Shown: positions 7,703 to 16,601 of the stretch, piece by piece
Position numbering within the stretch: the first letter of the stretch is position 1
Layout of the letters: each line of letters opens with the position of its first letter
Source: Sphingomonas aquatilis
GTDB taxonomy: Bacteria; Pseudomonadota; Alphaproteobacteria; Sphingomonadales; Sphingomonadaceae
Length of the DNA: 64,000 nt
Direction of reading: 5' to 3'
Assembly (NCBI RefSeq): GCF_014196115.1
Contig: NZ_JACIDB010000002.1
Coordinates: 186,001-250,000, forward strand
Made by a program: the position numbers and the translations under genes
The notes under the pieces: generated by a model
Told to the model about the DNA's origin: nothing
The model's database searches: none
What the model saw: only the letters and a program-made list of their open reading frames with translations

Positions 7703-8497
7703 ATGACCGATCTGACGCTGAACGATGGCCGGACCATGCCCCAATTGGGCTTCGGCACCTGGAAACTGCCCGATGCACAGGCACCTTTGGTGGTGCGCGG
7801 CGCGCTCGATGCCGGATATCGGCTGATCGACACCGCGGCGATCTATCGCAACGAACGCGGCGTCGGCGAAGGGCTGGCGGGCAGCGATGCCTTCGTCACG
7901 ACCAAGCTGTGGAACGACCGGCAGGGCGATCCTGAGGCCGCGCTGGACGAAAGCCTCGCGCTGCTGGGGATGGATGCGGTCGACCTGTACCTGATCCACT
8001 GGCCCGCGCCGGGGCAGGGGCAATATGTCGAGGCATGGAAGGCGCTGGTGCGCCTGCGTGACGCGGGCAAGACGCGATCGATCGGCGTGTCGAACTTCCT
8101 GCCCGAGCATCTCGACGCGATCATCGAGGCGACGGGCGTGACGCCGGTGCTCAACCAGATCGAGCTGCACCCGCGGCACCAGCGGCTGGAAGAGCGGGCG
8201 TATCACGAGGCGCATGGCATCGTGACGCAAAGCTGGAGCCCGCTGGGGCAGGGCGGCGACCTGTTGCAGGACGCGGCGATCGTACGCATCGCGGACAAGC
8301 ATGCGCGGTCGGCGGCGCAGGTGGTGCTGGCCTGGCATCTGGCGCATGGCTTTTCGGTGATCCCGAAGGCGGCGGATCCTGAGCATATGAGCGATAATTT
8401 CGCCGCGGCCGACCTGACGCTGGACGACGAGGATATGGCGGCGATCGACGCGCTCGACCGGCAGGAGCGGATGGGCGAGGACGCACGGGCGATGTGA
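7703..8497 (+). CDS. Aldo/keto reductase
   Basis: 264-residue TIM-barrel NADPH-dependent oxidoreductase of the 2,5-diketo-gluconate reductase type. The catalytic tetrad is visible: D and Y in LIDTAAIYRNE, K in VTTKLW, H in YLIHWP. The SIGVSNF strand and the late IPKA phosphate-binding segment follow. Substrate unknown. ATG 7703 was chosen because the protein then starts just before the first beta hairpin. Divergent from dedA over 74 bases; followed by a palindromic repeat. Confidence 0.9.
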   Translation: MTDLTLNDGRTMPQLGFGTWKLPDAQAPLVVRGALDAGYRLIDTAAIYRNERGVGEGLAGSDAFVTTKLWNDRQGDPEAALDESLALLGMDAVDLYLIHWPAPGQGQYVEAWKALVRLRDAGKTRSIGVSNFLPEHLDAIIEATGVTPVLNQIELHPRHQRLEERAYHEAHGIVTQSWSPLGQGGDLLQDAAIVRIADKHARSAAQVVLAWHLAHGFSVIPKAADPEHMSDNFAAADLTLDDEDMAAIDALDRQERMGEDARAM

Positions 8498-8503
8498 GAC
8501 AAA

Positions 8504-8634
8504 TCCTCCCCGGCACGGGGAGGTGGCGCCGCGAAGCTGTGACGGGGGGGCTTCCACGAGCGAGGCGTGCGCGGACAACCCCCTCCACCCCGCCGCCTAG
8601 GCGGCGCGGTCCCCCTCCCCGTGCCGGGGAGGAA
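8504..8634. repeat. Palindromic repeat of the TCCTCCCC type, copy 1
   Basis: Starts TCCTCCCCGGCACGGGGAGG and ends with its inverse. The centre also has facing arms (GCCGCC/GGCGGC and others). It separates the convergent reductase and udgX genes. Related elements are at 21125-21315, 60748-60890 and 62944-63063. Confidence 0.8.
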
Positions 8635-8641
8635 TTGAGGG

Positions 8642-10039
8642 CTAGCCAATCGCCGCCTTGGCCTGTTTCAGGTCCTCGACGAAGCGGGCGTATTCCTCGG
8701 CCTTTTGCGTTTCGTCGGGCAGGCGCAGCAAGTAGCTCGGGTGGACGGTGATCCAGGCCTCGCCGCCCTCGGGGAGGATGATGGCTTTGCCGCGTTCGCG
8801 GCCGATCGTGACCGTCCGGCCGAGCAGGGACCGTGCGGCGGTGGCGCCGAGCGCGACCGTGACGCGCGGGCGGATGAGCATCTGTTCCTGTTCGATCCAC
8901 CAGCGGCAGGCCTGGATTTCGCCAGTGTCAGGCTTGGCGTGGATGCGGCGCTTGCCGCGCTGTTCGAATTTGAAGTGTTTCACCGCATTGGTGACGTAGA
9001 CGCGGGCGCGGTCGATCTCGGCTTCGGCGATGGCGCGGTTGAAGACCTGCCCGGCGGGGCCGACGAACGGCGTGCCGGCGAGGTCCTCCTGGTCGCCGGG
9101 CTGTTCGCCGACGAACATCAGCGGCGCATCGACCGGACCTTCGCCGAAGACGGTCTGCGTCGCGTGCCTGTAGAGGTGGCAGCGGGTGCAGGCCGCGGCT
9201 TCGTCGCGCAGCGCCGCCCAGGCGGCAGTGACATTGTCGCCAATGGCCGGCGCCTCGCGTGACTGGGTGATCATGCCGCTTTCCCGTGCCTGTGCGCCGG
9301 CGATCAGCTGCCCGACCAGCGCGGTTTCGGGCATGTTCTTCCAATACTTCCGCGGCATCTCCTTCAGCATCGCGCCGATCTTGACGCGCGCGGGGTTGAA
9401 GATGCTGGCGTAATAGGTCTTCCACACCTCTTCGGTGGGATCGCCGTCGGGGGCGTCCGCCTTCTGCGCGCCGGGTCCTTCGGACAGCGCCTTGCCGTCC
9501 CAGTGGAGCGAGACCTCCGGCGTCAGGATCGACCAGCGCATGCTGGCGAAGCGGTTGACGAAGAAGGCGGCGTTGGCGCGGACGATATGATGGTCGGGCT
9601 CGAACCAGGCGACGTAGCGCGTGCCCTCATCGTCCTGTTCCTCGCGGAAGCGGAGGAAGGCGCGCATCTTGTGGATGTCGCGGCGAACCGATTTGGCGAG
9701 GCCTTCGATACGGCGGACGAGCGGGTCGGCCTGATCCTCGATCAGTTTCGGTTCGCGGCGCAGGCGGGCGAGCGCGGTGTAGAGGAGTGCGAACCGTTCG
9801 GGATCGTTCGACAGCACGACGTTGCGGGCGAGATCGATGAAGGCGCGGGGGACGGAGAGGGTGCCGCTGGGGGGCGGCGGTGCGGGGGCATCGTCGGCGA
9901 CGGTGGCGAACAGGTCGGCGGGGGTGTCGCCGACCTGCCAGACGATGTCATCCGGGGGGACGTCCGCTGCGGCAAGCGGGCGGGCGGCGTCGCGCCACGC
10001 GTCGAAATCGTCGGGGGCGGGGAGGGTGATTATGCGCAT
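8642..10039 (-). CDS. udgX: DUF4130 - UdgX-type uracil-DNA glycosylase fusion
   Basis: 465 residues. The N-terminal half (about 1-240) resembles the DUF4130 putative DNA-repair module. The C-terminal half (about 265-460) is a family-4-like uracil-DNA glycosylase with four cysteines for a 4Fe-4S cluster (ACTRCH is the first pair). Motif A is GEQPGDQED and the loop KRRIH is present. Those two features mark UdgX, which in Mycobacterium smegmatis forms a covalent adduct with uracil-DNA through the loop histidine. Motif B is HPSYLLR. It lies downstream of a hemerythrin gene and a radical SAM repair-type gene on the same strand. ATG 10039 is used; GTG 10042 is equally possible. Confidence 0.9.
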   Translation of the reverse strand: MRIITLPAPDDFDAWRDAARPLAAADVPPDDIVWQVGDTPADLFATVADDAPAPPPPSGTLSVPRAFIDLARNVVLSNDPERFALLYTALARLRREPKLIEDQADPLVRRIEGLAKSVRRDIHKMRAFLRFREEQDDEGTRYVAWFEPDHHIVRANAAFFVNRFASMRWSILTPEVSLHWDGKALSEGPGAQKADAPDGDPTEEVWKTYYASIFNPARVKIGAMLKEMPRKYWKNMPETALVGQLIAGAQARESGMITQSREAPAIGDNVTAAWAALRDEAAACTRCHLYRHATQTVFGEGPVDAPLMFVGEQPGDQEDLAGTPFVGPAGQVFNRAIAEAEIDRARVYVTNAVKHFKFEQRGKRRIHAKPDTGEIQACRWWIEQEQMLIRPRVTVALGATAARSLLGRTVTIGRERGKAIILPEGGEAWITVHPSYLLRLPDETQKAEEYARFVEDLKQAKAAIG

Positions 10040-10049
10040 CACACTCTTT

Positions 10050-10157
10050 CGTCACCCCGGACTCGTTCCGGGGTCCACTCCGCGGCGAGGGGGATGGTTG
10101 AAGCCTCTTGCTGTTCCCTCGCGGCCCGGTGGACTCCGGAACAAGTCCGGAGTGACG
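10050..10157. repeat. Long-arm palindromic repeat, copy 2
   Basis: Same architecture as the copy at 4884: GTCACCCCGGACTCGTTCCG arm, variable centre and inverted arm. It sits between the hemerythrin stop and the udgX start within one probable transcript, so it may form an internal RNA hairpin there. Confidence 0.85.
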
Positions 10158-10191
10158 AGGTGTTTGGGGCCGGCGTACCGAACCTCACCGC

Positions 10192-10674
10192 TCAGTCGCG
10201 GTCGTCGCCGCCGGCGGGCTTTTCCTTGGCGAGCTTCAGCTCCTCGGGCTTGCGCTCTTCGTAGATCGTGGCGAGTTCCTTCTCGGTCTTGCTGTCGAGC
10301 TCATCGGCCGCGGCGGGGAACATCTCTTCCTCTTCCTCGGTGATGTGGTGTTCGTAGCGACGGCGCATGTGGAAGAATTTCTCGTTCCACTCGTCCGACG
10401 ATACCTCCAGCTCGGTCATCTCGGCGAGCAGGTCATCGACCTCCTTGTGCTCCGACACCGAATGGCGCGCGTCGTCGCGCAACTCGGGGTCGCGCAGCAT
10501 CGTGGCGTAGAGCGATTCTTCCTCGGCGGCGGCGTGTGCTTGCACTTCGAGGCGGAAGGTTTCGAACAATTTGCCGCGCTTGGCCGTATCGGTCAGTTCG
10601 GCCAGCTCCTTCAGCATCTTGCGCTGCTTGTCGTGGTCGCGCTTCAGGTCTGCGTAGATGTCGGCGAGGGCCAT
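10192..10674 (-). CDS. Hemerythrin HHE-domain protein
   Basis: 160 residues, helical and acidic. The HHE pattern is seen in LKRDHDKQ, VQAHAAAEEESLY, SVSEHKEVDDLL and YEHHITEEEEEMFP, matching the His/Glu ligands of a di-iron centre in a four-helix bundle. Members bind oxygen, NO or peroxide, or store iron; the role here is unknown. Start at ATG 10674 with GGAG upstream. It sits between the radical SAM gene and udgX on the same strand. Confidence 0.87.
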   Translation of the reverse strand: MALADIYADLKRDHDKQRKMLKELAELTDTAKRGKLFETFRLEVQAHAAAEEESLYATMLRDPELRDDARHSVSEHKEVDDLLAEMTELEVSSDEWNEKFFHMRRRYEHHITEEEEEMFPAAADELDSKTEKELATIYEERKPEELKLAKEKPAGGDDRD

Positions 10675-10738
10675 GGGTGTGTCTCCTTCGCATCGCCCAA
10701 CCGGCGAGCGGGCGCGGCGTTTCACCCGCGAGTCATTC

Positions 10739-11986
10739 TCACGCGGCGAAGAGTTCGAGCTGCTGCTTTTTGGGCGCGACGAGCGGTGTCAGGTCGGCGC
10801 GGTCGCTGAGCAGTACCGGGCGCCAGTCGTCGGTGACAATGAAGGGGCGGACCTTGGCGACGCTGACCGTCAGGCGCGCGACATCGTCGAGACGCAGGCG
10901 GCGCCAGCGGCGGGTGGCGACGATGCGGTCGACCGCCTTTACGCCTAGGCCGGGGACGCGGAGCAGCATTTCGCGGGGCGCGCGGTTGACGTCGATGGGG
11001 AAGCGATCGCGGAATTTGAGCGCCCAGGCGAGCTTCGGGTCGATGTCGAGCGGCAGCATGCCGGTGGCGTCGTCGGCGGCGGCGACGACCTCGGCCGGGC
11101 TGTAATCGTAAAAGCGCATCAGCCAGTCGGACTGGTACAGGCGATGTTCGCGCATCAGCGGCGGGCGTTGCAGCGGCAGCACGGTGCTGGCGTCGGGGAT
11201 CGGGCTGAATGCGCTGTAATAGACGCGGCGCAGGCCAAAGCGATCGTAGAGCGTCGAGGCGCGCGCGACGATCTCGCCATCGGTCGCGGCGTCGGCGCCG
11301 ACGATCATCTGCGTCGACTGGCCGGCGGGGGCGAAGCGGGGGGCAGATTTGTACTTCTTGCGCGCGTCGCCATTGTCGGCGATCGCGCCCTTCACGTCGC
11401 GCATCGCGCCTTCGATGCGGGTGCCGTCCTTCTCGGGGGCAAGCCGCTTCAAGCCGCTGACCGTCGGCAGTTCGACGTTGATCGAGACGCGGTCGGCGTA
11501 GAGGCCGGCCTGATGGACCAGCTCCGGGTCGGCGTCGGGGATCGTCTTGAGATGGATATAGCCGCGGAAGTGATGGTCTTCGCGTAACGATCGCGCGACC
11601 TCGACCATCTGCTCCATCGTGTAGTTCGACGATTTGATGATGCCGGACGAGAGGAACAGCCCCTCGATATAGTTGCGCTTGTAGAAGGCGATCGTCAGGT
11701 CGACGACCTCCTTGGCGGTGAAGCGCGCGCGGCGGACGTTGCTGCTCTTCCGGTTGATGCAATAATGGCAGTCGAAGATGCAGCTGTTGGTCAGCAGGAT
11801 CTTGAGCAGGCTGATACAGCGACCATCGGGGGCGTAGGCGTGGCAGATGCCCATGCCCTCGGTCGAGCCCAGCCCCTTGCCGTCTCGGCTGTTGCGCTTG
11901 GCGGTGCCCGACGAGGCGCAGGACGCATCATATTTCGCCGCATCGGCAAGGATTTCCAGCTTCTGGCGGGTGTCGAGCTGGGCCAT
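10739..11986 (-). CDS. Putative DNA modification/repair radical SAM protein
   Basis: 415 residues. The radical SAM cysteines are C-x3-C-x2-C in TNSCIFDCHYCINR. The N-terminus ASCASSGTAKRN and GMGICHAYAPDGR carry further conserved cysteines. The C-terminus has a helix-hairpin-helix (VNRAPREMLLRVPGLGVKAV), the kind of module that binds DNA. This is the family annotated as a putative DNA modification/repair radical SAM protein, whose genes recur beside DUF4130/UdgX genes, as here. Substrate and reaction are unknown. ATG 11986 was chosen over upstream starts because homologues begin at the LEILADAAKYD segment. Confidence 0.88.
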   Translation of the reverse strand: MAQLDTRQKLEILADAAKYDASCASSGTAKRNSRDGKGLGSTEGMGICHAYAPDGRCISLLKILLTNSCIFDCHYCINRKSSNVRRARFTAKEVVDLTIAFYKRNYIEGLFLSSGIIKSSNYTMEQMVEVARSLREDHHFRGYIHLKTIPDADPELVHQAGLYADRVSINVELPTVSGLKRLAPEKDGTRIEGAMRDVKGAIADNGDARKKYKSAPRFAPAGQSTQMIVGADAATDGEIVARASTLYDRFGLRRVYYSAFSPIPDASTVLPLQRPPLMREHRLYQSDWLMRFYDYSPAEVVAAADDATGMLPLDIDPKLAWALKFRDRFPIDVNRAPREMLLRVPGLGVKAVDRIVATRRWRRLRLDDVARLTVSVAKVRPFIVTDDWRPVLLSDRADLTPLVAPKKQQLELFAA

Positions 11987-12104
11987 GCGTTCGATATACG
12001 TTCCGCCGTCGCCGCCGGCAAGGGGCGGAGGCAACACGATTTTTAGCCTCAGTCATCGCCCCGCAATGACGGTGCGCGATAAGGTCTGCCAAGGAGAGTC
12101 GGAG

Positions 12105-12311
12105 ATGACGACAGAGGACATGCCCTATCTGTCCGCGCGATCGTTCGCCGAAGCGGTGCGATCGATCCAGGCGGACCATCCCGCCGCGGCGGCGGCGCAT
12201 CAGGCGATGTGCCTGGCCTATACCGGCCGCGTGCTGGCCGGCCTGCGCGCCGCTATTCCGCCGCGAGTAGGCTGGTCGCGCCGCCCAGATCAACCGATAC
12301 CAGCCGGCTGA
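12105..12311 (+). CDS. Small hypothetical protein running into antisense of smc
   Basis: 68 residues, family not recognised. AAGGAG lies shortly upstream of ATG 12105. The first 49 or so codons have the strong third-position GC bias of neighbouring genes. After 12253 the bias drops, and the frame runs antisense through the last 59 bases of smc. The original stop may have been lost and the last 20 residues may not matter. Moderate confidence that the 5' part is a real gene. Confidence 0.45.
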   Translation: MTTEDMPYLSARSFAEAVRSIQADHPAAAAAHQAMCLAYTGRVLAGLRAAIPPRVGWSRRPDQPIPAG

Positions 12312-15300
12312 CGCCGCGTTCGACCATGGTGACGCCGAACAGGCGGTGCATGCGGCTCATCGTCACCGCATTGTGCGTGACGATCAGATAACGGGTCTGC
12401 GTTTCGCGCGTCATCCGGTCGAGCAGGTCGCAGAAGCGCTCGATATTGGCGTCGTCCAGCGGCGCGTCGACCTCGTCGAGGACGCAGATCGGCGCGGGGT
12501 TGGTGAGGAACAAGGCGAAGATCAGCGCGACCGCGGTCAGCGCCTGTTCCCCGCCGGATAGAAGCGTCAGCGATTGCAGGCGCTTGCCGGGCGGTTGCGC
12601 CATGATCTCCAGCCCCGCCTCGAGCGGATCGTCCGAATCGACCAGCGCGAGGTGCGCGGCGCCCCCGTCGAACAGCGTGGTAAATAGACGGCGGAAATGG
12701 CCGTCGACGGCTTCGAACGCGGCGGTGAGGCGCTGGCGGCCTTCGCGGTTGAGCGTGCCGATCGAGCCGCGCAGGCGGTGGACTGCCTCGACCAGTTCGT
12801 CGCGTTCGGCGGCGTTGCTCTTGCCGCTCGCTTCCAGCTCGGCGAGTTCGCGCTCGGCGACGAGGTTGACCGGGCCGATGCGCTCGCGGTCGGCGGTGAG
12901 GCGTTCGTGAATGGTGCTTTCCGCGGCGGGTGTGCCGACGTCGGTGCCGGCGAAGCCGAGGCGTTCGGGAAGCACGGGCGCGGGGCATTCGAAGCGTTCG
13001 CCCGACAGGCGGCCCATCTCGACGCGGCGCAATTCCTGCGATTCGAGGCGGGCGGCGGCGCCGGCGCGGGCTTCGCGGGCTTGGGACAGCGCCTCGATCG
13101 CGCGGCGTTGCGCGTCGTCGGCGCGGCGGGCGGCGGCATCGGCGTCGCGCTCGGCGGCGGCGTGGGTATCCGCGTCGCGGCGTGCGGCGTCATGTTCGGC
13201 ATGGGCGGTGGCGATGGCGGCGTCGAGTGCGGCGGGGCGATCGGCGGCATCGGCAGCCTCCTTGGCGAGCGCGACCTCGCGCGCGTCCATGTCGGCGATG
13301 CGCTTGGCGGCCTCGCCCGCGCGGGCGCGCCAGCTGCGCGTGTCGACCTGCGCGGCGGCTAGCCTCTCGCGGTTGGACTGCTCCGCGCGGTCGAGGGCGG
13401 CACGCTCGCCGCGGGCCTGCGCGACGGCGGTGCGGCAGCGCTCGGCGACGGCGGAGAGGGCGGCGACCGCGGCGGCGCTATCGCGGCCGTCGGGCAGAGC
13501 GGCGCGGGCAGTTTCGGCGGCGGCGCGGTCTGCCTCCGCCTCGTCGTGTTCGGCGGCGACGCGCAACGCGCGGGCGTCGAGGTCGGCGCGCTGCCCGGCG
13601 AGGCGTTCGAGCGCGGTGGTGGCGCGGTCTTCGGCACGTTCGGCGTCGCGGATGGCGGTGTCGGCCTGGGTCAGCGCGGTGCGGGCGGCTTGCCCAGCGG
13701 CGCGGGCGGCCGCGATGCGGCGGTCGATGTCGGCGCGGGCGGTATCGGCGGCCTCGGCCGTGGCGGCGGCGGCGGGGCGTGCCGCCTGCAGGGCCTTCAG
13801 GCGGTTGAGGCGTTCGAGCCGTTCCGCCGCGGCGGCGCCGCTGCCGGCGGCGACATGGCCGTCCCAGCGGCGTGTGTGCCCGGCGGGGGTGACGAGGCGC
13901 TGGCCGACCGCGAGCGGCTGGCCGTCGTCGGCGTCGGCGACGAAGGACTGGGCGAGGCGGCGGGCGAGCGTGGCGGGGGCGGTCACGTGGTCGGCGAGGG
14001 GGGTCGTGCCGGGTGGTGGGGCGGGATCGCCCGGCTGCGGCGTGGCACCGGTCCAGGCGGCAGGGTCGCCCTCCAGCTCGTCGCCGAGCGCGGCGGCGAG
14101 CGCGCGTTCATAGCCGGCGGCGGGAGCGAGGCGATCGAGCAGCTTTTCCTTGCCCGTGCGCTGGGTGGCGCGGGTAAGCGCGGCGATCTCGGCATCGATT
14201 TGGGCGAGGTCGGCGCGGGCGGCGGCGCGGGTGGTTTCGGCGGCGTCGCGGCCGGCGATGGCGGCGCGTTCCTCCGCCTCCGCCTGGGCGAGCGCGTCGC
14301 GGGCCTGTTCGGCCCGGGCGAGGGCCTGGTGCCGACGCGTGGCGGCCTCGTCGCGGGCGGCGGTGAGGGGGGCGGCGTCGCCCAGCGCGGCGAGCGCCTG
14401 TGCGACCTGTGCGACCTCGCGGCGGGCGCGATCGGCACGGGTGCGGGCAGCGGCGAGCGCGGCATCGGCGACGCGGGTTTCGGCGGCTTCGCTCGCCTGA
14501 CGCGCGAGGCCCTGGGCGAGGGCGACCTCGGCATCGCGGGCGTGGCGTTCGGCGTCGGCGAGCGTCGCGTCGAGGCGGGGGGCCTCGTCGGCGGCGGATA
14601 GGATCGCGCGGTCGATCGTCCTCACCTCGTCGGCGAGGCGGGCGAGCGCCTGCGCGGCGTCGGCGGCGAGCGTGCCTTCGCGCGCGCGGTCGTCGGCGAT
14701 GCGGCGGCGCGCCTCGTCCAGTTCGCTCACCCGGCGCGCGGCGGCGGCGCGTTGTGCGCGGAGCGTGGTGAGGCGGTGGCCGAGATCGTTGGCCGCGTCG
14801 CGCGCGGCGAGTGCGGCGGCGCGGGTGGTGGCGACGGCGGCCATGGCGTCGGCCTGTGCAGCGGCGGCGATGCGTTCGGCGTCAGTCGTCTCGGCGACGC
14901 GGGTGTCGGCGGCGGTCGCTTCGGCGCGCGCGGCGTCGGCGGCGGCGGCGGCGTCGCGCCAGCGGGCGAAGATCATGCGCGCTTCGGCGAGGCGAATCTT
15001 TGCCGACAGCTCACGATAGCGTTCGGCGGCGCGGGCCTGGCGGCGCAAGGAGGCGGCGCGCGCGTCCTGATCGGCGATCAGTTCGCCGAGGCGTTCGAGG
15101 TTCGCTTCGGTCGCGCGCAGTTTCTGTTCGGCGTCCTTGCGGCGGACGTGGAGGCCGGCGATCCCCGCCGCTTCCTCCAGCATCGCGCGGCGTTCGGCGG
15201 GCTTCGCCGCGATGACCGCGCTGATCCGGTTCTGGCTGACGAGCGCGGGGCTGTGCGCACCGGTGGCGGCGTCGGCGAACAGCAGCGCGACGTCCTTGGC

Positions 15301-15642
15301 GCGCACGTCGCGGCCGTCGATGCGATAGGCGCTGCCGGCGCCGCGTTCGATGCGGCGGACGACCTCGCGTTCGTCGCCGTCAGCGGCGTCGAGCAGGATC
15401 GAGACTTCGGCGAAGGCGCGCGGTGGGCGCGTCGCGGTGCCGGCGAAGATGACGTCCTCCATCCCCGCGCCGCGCAGCGACTTGGCGCTCGATTCGCCCA
15501 TCGTCCAGCGGAGCGCTTCCAAGAGGTTGGACTTGCCGCAGCCGTTGGGGCCGACGACGCCGGTCAGCCCCGGCTCGATATGGAGGTCGGCGGGGTCGAC
15601 GAAGCTTTTGAACCCGGCAATGCGGAGCCGCTTGATCTGCAC
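12253..15642 (-). CDS. smc: Chromosome segregation ATPase SMC
   Basis: 1129 residues. The N-terminal head carries Walker A GPNGCGKSN. Very Ala/Arg/Glu-rich coiled coils follow (about 170-500 and 640-940), with a hinge around 510-610. The C-terminal head has the ABC signature LLSGGEQALTAVAL and Walker B ICVLDEVDAPLDD. It condenses and segregates the chromosome with ScpA and ScpB, which are not in this window. The order smc, DsbA-like genes, dciA, mutY is typical of sphingomonads. Confidence 0.97.
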   Translation of the reverse strand: MQIKRLRIAGFKSFVDPADLHIEPGLTGVVGPNGCGKSNLLEALRWTMGESSAKSLRGAGMEDVIFAGTATRPPRAFAEVSILLDAADGDEREVVRRIERGAGSAYRIDGRDVRAKDVALLFADAATGAHSPALVSQNRISAVIAAKPAERRAMLEEAAGIAGLHVRRKDAEQKLRATEANLERLGELIADQDARAASLRRQARAAERYRELSAKIRLAEARMIFARWRDAAAAADAARAEATAADTRVAETTDAERIAAAAQADAMAAVATTRAAALAARDAANDLGHRLTTLRAQRAAAARRVSELDEARRRIADDRAREGTLAADAAQALARLADEVRTIDRAILSAADEAPRLDATLADAERHARDAEVALAQGLARQASEAAETRVADAALAAARTRADRARREVAQVAQALAALGDAAPLTAARDEAATRRHQALARAEQARDALAQAEAEERAAIAGRDAAETTRAAARADLAQIDAEIAALTRATQRTGKEKLLDRLAPAAGYERALAAALGDELEGDPAAWTGATPQPGDPAPPPGTTPLADHVTAPATLARRLAQSFVADADDGQPLAVGQRLVTPAGHTRRWDGHVAAGSGAAAAERLERLNRLKALQAARPAAAATAEAADTARADIDRRIAAARAAGQAARTALTQADTAIRDAERAEDRATTALERLAGQRADLDARALRVAAEHDEAEADRAAAETARAALPDGRDSAAAVAALSAVAERCRTAVAQARGERAALDRAEQSNRERLAAAQVDTRSWRARAGEAAKRIADMDAREVALAKEAADAADRPAALDAAIATAHAEHDAARRDADTHAAAERDADAAARRADDAQRRAIEALSQAREARAGAAARLESQELRRVEMGRLSGERFECPAPVLPERLGFAGTDVGTPAAESTIHERLTADRERIGPVNLVAERELAELEASGKSNAAERDELVEAVHRLRGSIGTLNREGRQRLTAAFEAVDGHFRRLFTTLFDGGAAHLALVDSDDPLEAGLEIMAQPPGKRLQSLTLLSGGEQALTAVALIFALFLTNPAPICVLDEVDAPLDDANIERFCDLLDRMTRETQTRYLIVTHNAVTMSRMHRLFGVTMVERGVSRLVSVDLGGATSLLAAE

Positions 15643-15696
15643 GAGGGTGGGGTGGCGGTTCTATTGTGCGGTGGCAAGCGGCGCGGCGTTTTTTGA

Positions 15697-15838
15697 TTCA
15701 CGCGAAGACGCGAAGAGGTCGGGCTTGGCGCCGCAGGCATTCCCCTCTCGCACCCGAACCGCATAGGCGATCGGTGCTTGAGAGGGGCGGCTGCGCCGCA
15801 TGCGCGACCTCTTTGCGTCTTCGCGTCTTCGCGCGAAA
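15697..15838. repeat. Palindromic repeat with TTCACGCGAAGACGCGAAG arms
   Basis: The left arm TTCACGCGAAGACGCGAAG is answered by CTTTGCGTCTTCGCGTCTTC at the right end, around a centre with further inverted segments. It fills the gap between the smc start and the stop of the thioredoxin-fold lipoprotein. The same arms recur in nested form at 53109-53322. Confidence 0.8.
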
Positions 15839-15843
15839 ACCCT

Positions 15844-16578
15844 TTACGCGCCCGCGGCCTTGAGCAGCGGTTCGAACTGGCCCCAGCTGCTGACGTCGGT
15901 CTTCTTGCCGTTGATGAGGAGCGTCGGCGTGCCGGTGACGGTGCCGTCGGCGCCCTTGTCCTGCGTCTGCTTGGTCCAGCGGTCGATCTGGCTCATGTCG
16001 CCCAGGCACTGCATCGCCTTGGCTTCGGGGATGCCGCGCTGCTTGGCGAAGTCGATCAGGCCCATCTGCTGCGCCATAATCTTGATCGCGTCGACGGGCT
16101 TGGCGGTCTGCAACTGCTGCTGCTGCGCGGGCGTCATCGCCTGAAGCTTGTTGAGGAAGCCTTCCTGCGACTGATACATCTGTTCGAGGATCGGGAAGAA
16201 GGCGGCCTTGTCGGCGCAATTGCCGAGCAGCGCGGGTGGCACGTCGGGCGCGCCGTGTACCAGGAACTCCCTGTATTCGAAGCTGACCTTGCCGCTCTTC
16301 ACATAGTTCATCAGCGATTCGAAGCCGTCGCGCGCGAAGGCGCCGCAGACGGGGCACAGGCGCGAGCCATATTCGACGACCTTGATCGGCGCGTTCGGGT
16401 TGCCGACGATCGTGCCTTCCGCGGTGCGCGAGACGACGTCGGTCCAGTTCTGGCCCGACGGCGCGGCGACAGCGGCGACGGGGCTGGCGGGCGCGGCGGG
16501 GGTGCCGGTGCCATCCTTCGAACAGGCGTTGAGCGCCAGCGGCAGGACGAGCAAGGCGGCGGTGAGGCGGGTCTTCAT
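15844..16578 (-). CDS. DsbA/BdbD-like thioredoxin-fold lipoprotein
   Basis: 244 residues. A lipoprotein signal ends in LNAC (lipobox; Cys near residue 19), followed by an Ala/Pro linker and a DsbA-type domain with the redox motif CPVC in SRLCPVCGAF. The cis-proline loop is GTPTLLING. It is likely a membrane-anchored periplasmic thiol oxidase or isomerase served by DsbB. ATG 16578 was preferred over 16593 because GGAG lies nine bases upstream of the former. It follows its paralogue by 23 bases. Confidence 0.88.
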   Translation of the reverse strand: MKTRLTAALLVLPLALNACSKDGTGTPAAPASPVAAVAAPSGQNWTDVVSRTAEGTIVGNPNAPIKVVEYGSRLCPVCGAFARDGFESLMNYVKSGKVSFEYREFLVHGAPDVPPALLGNCADKAAFFPILEQMYQSQEGFLNKLQAMTPAQQQQLQTAKPVDAIKIMAQQMGLIDFAKQRGIPEAKAMQCLGDMSQIDRWTKQTQDKGADGTVTGTPTLLINGKKTDVSSWGQFEPLLKAAGA

Positions 16579-16601
16579 GGCGTTACGCTCCATCACGAAA
16601 A

